Positions 1 to 5,148 of a DNA stretch of 5,148 bases are shown one piece after another. The notes beneath the pieces are model-generated. The model saw nothing but the letters and a program-made list of their open reading frames with translations. It was not told where the DNA came from and ran no database searches. Numbering within the stretch: the first letter of the stretch is position 1; every line of letters starts with the position of its first letter. Origin of the DNA: Proteobacteria bacterium UBA1278. Its GTDB lineage: Bacteria > Pseudomonadota > Gammaproteobacteria > Comchoanobacterales > Comchoanobacteraceae. The position numbers and the translations under genes are program-made. The stretch spans positions 4,005 to 9,152 of the forward strand of contig DBUY01000045.1 in the NCBI GenBank assembly GCA_002308435.1, read 5' to 3'.

Positions 1-1667
1 ATGGGGGGTGTTGTTTGATCTTCTGTCATACTGGGTGCGGGCGTTTCAATTGATGACGCTTCATCGACCGGTTTTTTTGCGTCGATCGTATCTGGCTTTG
101 CTTCATCAGCCTTTGATGTTTTCTCACTCTGCTCACCATCTATGGCAGCGGCTGTATCATTCCCACTCTCGACGACTGATGTTGCCGCATCTTCATCAGC
201 TCCTTTTGCTACAGATACATCACGAGCTTGCGCTTCATGATCAATTTGATCGCCTGACTCAGCCACGGTAGGCTTGTTGGATTCCGGAGCGTCAATACTA
301 TCATCAGCATCGTCACTTACCGTGCTCGTTCCAGATGAACCACGCCCTAGACCAGGCGCCATTGTCGGAGCTACTTGATTCTGGAACCCAAACTGATCTG
401 TCAAAAAATGTGCTCGCTTATCTAACCAAGTTTGTTCGGATGGACTCGGCTCAAAACCAGTTAGCTGGATATCATTTACTGTCAATAGCGCCCAAAGATT
501 GCGCATCATTACCCGGCGCCCGGCGCGTATTTTTACTTGTTCAAGACCCATGGCATGAATCATCTCGAGCAGTTCGCCCGCGACAATCATGCGCTTACTC
601 GCTGATGAATCCAACACATCTGGTGCCGTTACACTGACATCACCCTCGCTCCCTTCGATAGCAATTGCAGGATCAAACCCTTCTAATGTTCCTCGTAAAC
701 TCACTGCAACTGTCATGGTCTTCTTATCATCACTCAATTGACATGACACAGGCACACCTGTGCTAGAAAACCATGAGGGCTCTGGCATTGACTTGATTAA
801 CTCATTTAATTTGGGGTTTTCAGGGTCAGATACGACACAATCAAAATTGATGTAAGCATAGTTATCAAGCACATAGTCAATATTTTCGTCAGTTACTGCC
901 GCCATCTGTGGTTGGTCATCTGCATAAAATGGTCCACTCGGACGCCTGACAAGCTCGAGAAGGTCTTTCAGTTCGTTATCATTGGTCATTTCCATGACGC
1001 GTGTTAGATAAAACGGGTTACTGTACAAACGCTCCATTATATTACTTTCTGCTTTTTGTAATAACTTATCTACCCCGTCATCCTTATCTTTGACGGCATA
1101 GATAGATGCTAAAAAGTCAGCAAAATCCTTATCCGAGCAGCGCCCATCATCCTCGTCATCGACGCTGGCTTGGGCGGTTGAATTATCTTGGTTTTGTGAC
1201 TCTGTGTTTTCAGGACTTTCTGTCGATTGCGCCGTTGTACTTGCGGCGACCTGCTTCGATTCTGATTGTATTTCATCCGCATGATTTTCCTCTTCACGAC
1301 TCTCCTGCTGACGCTCTGTTTGCACTGGCGACTCTGCGGCCTTCTCACTTTCACTATCCTGAGAGACTGACTCAGATTCGGCTACCTGATTATTCGTCGC
1401 ATTATGTTTTGCCAATATCTCATCAATGATGGTATCAACTGCTGCCTCGTTCTCTGCGCCGAGCACGTCACTCAGAACAGACGGATCCGCACTCACCAGT
1501 GCAATTACATCATCTGTTGTCTGTTGCAGAAACTCCTGCCATTTGGCCTCATCATCACGGTTTTCATAAACCGCATGTGCAAGTTTCTTCAGGTCAGCTG
1601 CGAGATCTTGCCCGGACGACGCACCGTCATTTACTGTGGGTGCCTGCTGATTGTCATTGTCTGCCAT
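1..1667 (-). CDS. Large acidic modular protein of unknown function with an LPD7-like segment (3' end beyond window)
   Basis: The reading frame stays open for 555 codons from ATG 1665-1667 to the left edge, and I checked it codon by codon without finding a stop or frameshift. An in-frame TAA at 1743-1745 limits the start. The ATG is preferred over a GTG 16 codons upstream because it has a weak Shine-Dalgarno-like GGGATGAT just before it. There is no signal peptide or membrane segment at the N-terminus. Layout: helical segment about 20-88; Glu/Ser/Gln-rich linker about 89-175; mixed helix/strand region about 177-355; LPD7-like segment about 356-427 (GLEQVKIRAGRR, then NLWALL, then IQLTGFEPSPSE); Asp/Ala/Glu/Ser-rich linker 433-555 and on. 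Neither linker contains Phe, Trp or Tyr. The LPD7 resemblance is from memory of the family pattern (Gly-Trp-like turn, strand, Gly, basic helix with Trp, strand ending GYxP) and gives no function by itself. LPD7 occurs in polyvalent proteins and relaxase-linked proteins of mobile elements. A cytoplasmic or secreted effector-like protein is equally possible. The gene is certain, its function is not. Confidence 0.9.
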   Translation of the reverse strand, partial: MADNDNQQAPTVNDGASSGQDLAADLKKLAHAVYENRDDEAKWQEFLQQTTDDVIALVSADPSVLSDVLGAENEAAVDTIIDEILAKHNATNNQVAESESVSQDSESEKAAESPVQTERQQESREEENHADEIQSESKQVAASTTAQSTESPENTESQNQDNSTAQASVDDEDDGRCSDKDFADFLASIYAVKDKDDGVDKLLQKAESNIMERLYSNPFYLTRVMEMTNDNELKDLLELVRRPSGPFYADDQPQMAAVTDENIDYVLDNYAYINFDCVVSDPENPKLNELIKSMPEPSWFSSTGVPVSCQLSDDKKTMTVAVSLRGTLEGFDPAIAIEGSEGDVSVTAPDVLDSSASKRMIVAGELLEMIHAMGLEQVKIRAGRRVMMRNLWALLTVNDIQLTGFEPSPSEQTWLDKRAHFLTDQFGFQNQVAPTMAPGLGRGSSGTSTVSDDADDSIDAPESNKPTVAESGDQIDHEAQARDVSVAKGADEDAATSVVESGNDTAAAIDGEQSEKTSKADEAKPDTIDAKKPVDEASSIETPAPSMTEDQTTPP

Positions 1668-1670
1668 ATT

Positions 1671-1678
1671 ATCATCCC
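1671..1678 (-). promoter_or_regulatory. Weak ribosome binding site of the acidic modular protein
   Basis: Read on the minus strand, GGGATGAT lies 3 bases before ATG 1667. It matches the extended Shine-Dalgarno sequence (GAGGTGAT) at 6 of 8 positions, but lacks a clean GGAG core. It favours the ATG over the upstream GTG, which has AAG directly abutting it and no proper spacing. Confidence 0.35.
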
Positions 1679-1751
1679 ATTCTGTCGTGTACGACCAAAT
1701 CTGCGTAGCGAGCACCTTATTGTGTGCAAGCAAATAGGCTGTTTACGCCCA

Positions 1752-1770
1752 TTGGTTAAAACTTAACAAA
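1752..1770. repeat. Imperfect AT-rich palindrome, possible operator
   Basis: GTTAA (1755-1759) and TTAAC (1763-1767) form an inverted repeat around a 3-base centre. The symmetry extends outward to TT/AA at 1752-1753 and 1769-1770, with one mismatch. It would lie around the transcription start of the minus-strand gene if the promoter at 1780-1809 is right, a place where a repressor could bind. It is short and AT-rich, so chance is a real alternative. Confidence 0.25.
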
Positions 1771-1779
1771 TTCATCAGC

Positions 1780-1809
1780 TTCATACAAGCATATGCGCCT
1801 CACTGACAA
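1780..1809 (-). promoter_or_regulatory. Candidate sigma70 promoter of the acidic modular protein
   Basis: On the minus strand, TTGTCA (1809-1804) serves as -35 and TATGAA (1785-1780) as -10, with an 18-base spacer. The -35 matches consensus at five of six bases and the -10 at four of six. It implies an untranslated leader of about 105 bases before ATG 1667. Other weak pairs exist in this region, so the assignment is tentative. Confidence 0.3.
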
Positions 1810-1886
1810 CACAATCACACCCAGAACTAGTCTGTGATATTCTCTTGTTTTTACAGTCAAACTGCCCAAAGACACGGGATTATCTC

Positions 1887-1916
1887 TTGGCAATTGCGTA
1901 CTGATTATGCTACAAT
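1887..1916 (+). promoter_or_regulatory. Sigma70-like promoter of thrS-xseB with extended -10
   Basis: TTGGCA (1887-1892, five of six matches to TTGACA) and TACAAT (1911-1916, five of six matches to TATAAT) are separated by 18 bases. TGC immediately before the -10 gives an extended -10 element. The start of transcription should fall near 1923, leaving a leader of only about 26 bases. That is too short for a T-box or for an operator with several stem-loops like that of the E. coli thrS leader. Confidence 0.7.
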
Positions 1917-1935
1917 AACCAACTTGTGATCATAT

Positions 1936-1939
1936 AGGA
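1936..1939 (+). promoter_or_regulatory. Ribosome binding site of thrS
   Basis: AGGA lies 9 bases before the GTG at 1949. It supports the GTG start. No other start codon exists in frame between the stop TAA at 1916-1918 and this GTG. Confidence 0.6.
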
Positions 1940-1948
1940 AAACACATC

Positions 1949-3823
1949 GTGACTGACTCATCTCAATCACCCGATTTAGAGACCATGCGCCATTCCTGCG
2001 CCCATGTGATGGCTGCCGCAATTCAGACACTGTGGCCAAAAGCGCAATTTGGGGTTGGCCCAACTACAGAAAATGGTTTTTATTATGACGTATTGGTTGA
2101 TTCAAATATCACGGAAGACGATTTGGCACGTATCGAAACTGCCATGCGCAAAATCAGAAAAAAGAAACACCGCTTCGTTCGCAGTACCGTCCCGACTGAC
2201 GATGCCATCGCGCTGATGCAAACACAAGATCAGCCATTCAAAGTGGATTTACTGGAACTCCTCAAAAATAAGGGCTCTACCGCGATTGAGAAAGCACTTG
2301 ATGATGACAAGGCGGCAGCAGTTGAAACCGATGCTAGCGGCCAACCGACAGTGACACTTTACCAGACCGGTGATTTCACCGATTTGTGTCGCGGCCCACA
2401 CGTCGCCCACTCTGGCGAGATTGGCCAATTTAAACTGCACAAACTTGCAGGCGCTTATTGGCGCGGTGATGAAAAAAATCCACAGCTACAGAGAATATAT
2501 GGCCTTTGCTTTGCAGAAAAAGCGCAGCTTGAGGCTGAAATTGAGCGCCTTGAGCAGCTCAAACTACGCGACCATAGACGCCTGGCGAAGATACTCAAAA
2601 TCTACCATTTTGAAGACGAAATTGGGCGTGGATTGCCCCTGTGGCTACCCGCTGGAATGACTATTCGTCAGGAGCTGGAGTATCTGGCTCAGCGCTATGA
2701 GCGCGAAGATGGTTATGTTAACGTAGCAACCCCACATATCGCCAAGGCTTCTTTATACCACAAATCCGGTCACTTACCGTATTATAAAGAGGATATGTAC
2801 AACCCCATCGAGCTTGATAACGAGGACTACTATCTTCGACCCATGAATTGCCCACATCACCATATGGTTTATCGATCCGAGCCGCGTTCATACCGCGATC
2901 TGCCAGTGAGAATATCCGAGTGGGGCCAAGTATATCGTTATGAGAAATCAGGTGCACTGAATGGCCTGATGCGCGTGCGCGGATTTTGTATGAATGATGC
3001 CCATATTTATTGCCGATATGATCAGGTAAAAGAAGAGTTTCAAAAAGTAATCGCCCTGCATGCGCGCTATTATCAACTGTTTGATATCGAAGATTTCAAA
3101 ATGATTCTTGCACTTCCCGACCATGATAAAGCAAATAAATATAGCGATGATAAGGAAAACTGGGAAAAAACTGCCACAACCATTCGTGAAGCTATGGATG
3201 AAATGGGCTTTCCTTATGAAGAAGAGGAAGGCGAGGCAGCTTTTTATGGTCCCAAGATCGACTTTATTATCAAGAGCGCCTTGGGTACAGAGTATACAAT
3301 CTCTACATGCCAGCTAGACTTCATGGCACCTTGTCGGTTTTCATTAGATTATCGGGGCGAATCAGGCGAGCAAGAGCCTGTGCTTGTCATTCATCGTGCA
3401 CCGCTCGGTACACACGAGCGCTTTATTGCGTTTTTGCTTGAACACTATGGTGGAAACTTCCCAACGTGGCTTGCTCCTTGCCAGGTCAAAATCATCCCGA
3501 TTAGCGACCGACACTGCGAGTATGCCCGGCGCGTACATGATGCGCTGTTTGCAACGAATGTTCAGTGTGCCACGGGTGGTATTCGCTCAGAAACTGACCT
3601 CAGTAACGAGCGTATGCAGAAGAAAATTCGTAATGCACAAATTGAGAAAGTCCCCTACATGGTTGTCATTGGCGATCAAGAAGTTGAGTCCGATACGATC
3701 ACAGTACGATTGAGAGACGGCAGTGCACTCAATTCAATCCCTGTGAGTGCATTTATCGATCGTCTCAAAACAGAGATTGAGCAGCGAACGACCATTGAAA
3801 CAGCATCAAGCGAAGGAGAGTGA
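1949..3823 (+). CDS. thrS: Threonyl-tRNA synthetase lacking the TGS domain
   Basis: This class II synthetase (EC 6.1.1.3) joins threonine to tRNA-Thr in the cytoplasm using ATP. It has 624 residues. The protein opens directly with the editing domain: His15 and His19 (HSCAH) and Asp145, Cys147, His151 (DLCRGPH) match the E. coli editing-site residues His73, His77, Asp180, Cys182 and His186. The catalytic core runs from about 230 to 505, with zinc ligands Cys301 (PMNCP), His352 (NDAH) and His482 (VIHRA), the motif 2 region (GLMRVRGF) and the motif 3 arginine Arg491 (THERF). The anticodon-binding domain is about 508-610. The TGS domain normally preceding the editing domain is absent; an in-frame stop at 1916-1918 rules out a missed upstream start. 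About 23 extra residues lie between the two editing motifs compared with E. coli. Pocket positions equivalent to E. coli Gln381 and Cys480 are Met348 and Ile451. The GTG start is followed by xseB in the same transcription unit. The enzyme appears complete and active. Confidence 0.96.
   Translation: MTDSSQSPDLETMRHSCAHVMAAAIQTLWPKAQFGVGPTTENGFYYDVLVDSNITEDDLARIETAMRKIRKKKHRFVRSTVPTDDAIALMQTQDQPFKVDLLELLKNKGSTAIEKALDDDKAAAVETDASGQPTVTLYQTGDFTDLCRGPHVAHSGEIGQFKLHKLAGAYWRGDEKNPQLQRIYGLCFAEKAQLEAEIERLEQLKLRDHRRLAKILKIYHFEDEIGRGLPLWLPAGMTIRQELEYLAQRYEREDGYVNVATPHIAKASLYHKSGHLPYYKEDMYNPIELDNEDYYLRPMNCPHHHMVYRSEPRSYRDLPVRISEWGQVYRYEKSGALNGLMRVRGFCMNDAHIYCRYDQVKEEFQKVIALHARYYQLFDIEDFKMILALPDHDKANKYSDDKENWEKTATTIREAMDEMGFPYEEEEGEAAFYGPKIDFIIKSALGTEYTISTCQLDFMAPCRFSLDYRGESGEQEPVLVIHRAPLGTHERFIAFLLEHYGGNFPTWLAPCQVKIIPISDRHCEYARRVHDALFATNVQCATGGIRSETDLSNERMQKKIRNAQIEKVPYMVVIGDQEVESDTITVRLRDGSALNSIPVSAFIDRLKTEIEQRTTIETASSEGE
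3813..3818 (+). promoter_or_regulatory. Strong Shine-Dalgarno site that sets the xseB start
   Basis: AAGGAG lies inside the last codons of thrS. It is 7 bases before ATG 3826, an ideal spacing, but only 1 base before the alternative GTG at 3820. The ATG is therefore the likely start of xseB. The placement suggests that ribosomes finishing thrS re-initiate on xseB. Confidence 0.8.
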
Positions 3824-3825
3824 GC

Positions 3826-4074
3826 ATGAGTGAGAAAACCCCAAATTTTGAGGCGACGATGACTGAACTCCAGGCAACTGTCGAAGCGCTTGAGAAAGGC
3901 AACCTACCGCTAGAGGATGCGTTGGCTCAATTTGAGAAGGCCGTTAAGCTCTCTAAGTCATGCCAGCAAGTCTTACAAGAAGCCGAGTTGAAAATTTCTC
4001 AGATTGCTCAAGATGGTACAGAAGTGTCACCTCCTGAAGTCACGCTGGCAGCACAGTCAAAAGATAATGACTAG
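3826..4074 (+). CDS. xseB: Exodeoxyribonuclease VII small subunit
   Basis: XseB is the small subunit of exonuclease VII (EC 3.1.11.6), which cuts single-stranded DNA from both ends into short oligonucleotides. Several copies bind each large subunit XseA, which is not in this window. With the ATG start the protein has 82 residues, the usual length. It shows the family pattern: a first helix beginning NFEATMTELQ, the turn EKGNLPLEDAL, then a second long helix (FEKAVKLSKSCQQVLQEAE), together forming a coiled-coil hairpin. A variable polar tail follows. It starts 2 bases after the thrS stop and has no promoter of its own, so it is probably co-transcribed and translationally coupled with thrS. In many gammaproteobacteria xseB sits upstream of ispA and dxs; that context is missing here. 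A GTG at 3820 would add two residues and is less likely. Confidence 0.93.
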   Translation: MSEKTPNFEATMTELQATVEALEKGNLPLEDALAQFEKAVKLSKSCQQVLQEAELKISQIAQDGTEVSPPEVTLAAQSKDND

Positions 4075-4129
4075 CCAGTCTGAGTTTAGATCGGCCGTGT
4101 CGTGCTCATCTCGCTGAGTTACGCTGACG

Positions 4130-4158
4130 TTGTGAAAACCCTTGATTTTTGCTATGCT
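4130..4158 (+). promoter_or_regulatory. Sigma70-like promoter of hemF with extended -10
   Basis: TTGTGA (4130-4135, four of six consensus bases) and TATGCT (4153-4158, four of six) are 17 bases apart. TGC directly before the -10 forms an extended -10 element, which compensates for the weaker -35. Transcription would begin near 4165, giving a leader of roughly 20 bases. This suggests hemF is expressed independently of thrS-xseB, although read-through cannot be excluded because no clear terminator follows xseB. Confidence 0.55.
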
Positions 4159-4183
4159 AGCGCAAATTAAATAGTCTCTTTGT

Positions 4184-5125
4184 ATGCAAAAAACACCTGA
4201 TGCGTTACGTGCTCATTGCGCCCCACGCGTTGCTGCTTTTGATCAGTTCTTGCGAAAAACCCAACAGTCATGGGCATCTTCTTTACAGACGCTTGAGTCA
4301 GGGACGCAGTGGCAGGTTGAGCATCGCCCGTTGGCTCATCATGATAGCGTAATCTACCACATCCAAGATGGTCATTTTTTGGAGAAGGCAGGCATTAATT
4401 ACTCATTCGTGACCGGAGAGTCTCTTCCGGCACCTGCCACGCAGACAAACTGGGCACATCTTGCTAACCAGCCATTTCTAGCAATGGGGTTATCAACTAT
4501 TCTTCACCCCAAAAACCCTTTTGTTCCCACTGCTCACTGTAATTTGCGCTATTTTCAGACCTTATGCGACCAACCAACTTGGTGGTTTGCTGGCGTGATG
4601 GATCTAACGCCATTTTATGGCTTCGACGCAGATTGTGCACATTGGCATCAAACGTGTTTTCGCGCCTGTAGTGAGGTAGGCATTGATAGAGATACCTACG
4701 ATGGCTTTAAAAAAGCCTGTGATCAGTATTATTATTTGCCGCATCGCAAAGAACATCGTGGCATTGGTGGGCTTTGGATTGAACACTACCATCAAGCACC
4801 ATTTTCCGACTGTAAAAATCTTATCGAGTCTGTTGGCAAGCAGTTTATGACAGCTTACTTACCGATAGCACAACGACGTCAGTCTACCCCATACTCAGAT
4901 GCACATCGCGAATTCCAGCTGTTTCGACGTAATCGCTATGTTGAGTTCAATTTGCTCTACGACCGTGGAACCAAGTTTGGACTCAGCATGGGGAGTCGAT
5001 CTGAGTCCATATTAATTTCTATGCCACCGCAAGTGAGTTGGCCTTATGATTGGCAACCAGTTCCGGGCTCTGCTGAGGCACGTCTTCATGATGTCTATCT
5101 ACAACCGCGAGATTGGCTATCATAG
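4184..5125 (+). CDS. hemF: Oxygen-dependent coproporphyrinogen III oxidase
   Basis: HemF (EC 1.3.3.3) oxidatively decarboxylates coproporphyrinogen III to protoporphyrinogen IX with molecular oxygen. It is a cytoplasmic step late in haem synthesis. The 313-residue product is slightly longer than the roughly 300 typical of bacteria and aligns across almost its whole length. Recognisable blocks are LEKAG (Glu67), LSTILHPKNP (Ser104), PTAHCNLRYF (His118, Arg122), DLTPFYGF (Asp140), HRGIGG (Arg192), RYVEFNLLYDRGTKFGL (Asp260, Arg261), the SRSESILISMPP stretch, and Trp286 before the closing PRDWLS. These match residues reported as important in the human enzyme (Glu201, Ser244, Arg262, Asp282, Asp400, Arg401). 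Unusually, the N-terminal glycine-rich motif (GGGG) expected before LEKAG is missing, replaced around residues 46-60 by His-rich sequence, and the usual FFDD after RGIGG reads WIEH. An in-frame TAG at 4172-4174 fixes the ATG, although no Shine-Dalgarno sequence precedes it. An oxygen-using haem pathway implies an aerobic or facultative organism. Confidence 0.95.
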   Translation: MQKTPDALRAHCAPRVAAFDQFLRKTQQSWASSLQTLESGTQWQVEHRPLAHHDSVIYHIQDGHFLEKAGINYSFVTGESLPAPATQTNWAHLANQPFLAMGLSTILHPKNPFVPTAHCNLRYFQTLCDQPTWWFAGVMDLTPFYGFDADCAHWHQTCFRACSEVGIDRDTYDGFKKACDQYYYLPHRKEHRGIGGLWIEHYHQAPFSDCKNLIESVGKQFMTAYLPIAQRRQSTPYSDAHREFQLFRRNRYVEFNLLYDRGTKFGLSMGSRSESILISMPPQVSWPYDWQPVPGSAEARLHDVYLQPRDWLS

Positions 5126-5148
5126 CAAGTACCATGCGTGGGGCTGAG

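Noticed and set aside
8..637. Plus-strand open frames of 87 and 100 codons near the left edge
   Set aside because: Both are antisense to the continuous minus-strand frame, and their translations (Leu/His/Ser-rich) are what an Asp/Glu/Ala-rich gene gives on the opposite strand.
1..1667. Pseudogene or frameshifted origin of the acidic protein
   Set aside because: All 555 codons were read in one frame without stop or shift, and the folded and linker segments are coherent throughout.
1106..1766. Open frames on the plus strand (for example 1404-1766, Cys-rich) and a short one on the minus strand at 1109-1354
   Set aside because: They lie opposite or out of frame with the long minus-strand gene, show no ribosome binding site and encode unpatterned sequence; they are shadows of that gene's codon use.
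1917..1948. T-box or thrS leader operator
   Set aside because: The predicted leader is only about 26 bases and contains no specifier loop, antiterminator or terminator stem.
4112..4127. Direct repeat CGCTGA at 4112 and 4122
   Set aside because: Two six-base copies 10 bases apart are close to one helical turn, but too short to call a binding site without comparison to relatives.
4075..4129. Terminator after xseB
   Set aside because: I found no GC-rich hairpin followed by a T run. The T-rich stretch at 4146-4150 lies within the hemF promoter spacer.
5134..5148. Possible start of another gene at ATG 5134
   Set aside because: Only five codons are visible, with no ribosome binding site before them; nothing supports a gene call.

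Overview
The window looks like bacterial chromosome, most likely from a gammaproteobacterium or another proteobacterium. The evidence is an oxygen-dependent coproporphyrinogen oxidase (HemF), a proteobacterial-style XseB, Shine-Dalgarno sites and sigma70-like promoters with extended -10 elements. Base composition is close to balanced. I cannot name a genus. No RNA gene, insertion sequence, CRISPR array or attachment site was found.

Layout. (1) From 1667 leftwards to the window edge, the minus strand carries one uninterrupted reading frame of at least 555 codons whose 3' end lies outside. It encodes a soluble, very acidic protein that I do not recognise as a whole. It alternates compact segments (about 20-88 and 177-430) with long linkers lacking aromatic residues (about 89-175 and 433-555). 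One stretch (about 356-427) resembles the LPD7 domain of large polyvalent proteins, and two helical segments look like diverged copies of each other. (2) A 281-base divergent intergenic region (1668-1948) holds a good promoter for thrS, a weak one for the minus-strand gene and a small AT-rich palindrome. (3) thrS (1949-3823) encodes threonyl-tRNA synthetase. It lacks the N-terminal TGS domain and has changed residues in its amino-acid pocket, but keeps the zinc ligands and the editing-site residues. (4) xseB (best start 3826, ends 4074) follows 2 bases later with its ribosome binding site inside the end of thrS, so the two form one transcription unit. (5) After a 109-base gap with its own extended -10 promoter comes hemF (4184-5125). 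The last 23 bases show no supportable feature.

The three plus-strand genes are housekeeping genes (tRNA charging, exonuclease VII small subunit, haem synthesis) with no shared pathway. They seem neighbours by chance of gene order, which differs from the classical thrS-infC-rpmI-rplT and xseB-ispA-dxs arrangements. The part most worth following up is the large minus-strand protein; the ThrRS variant comes next.
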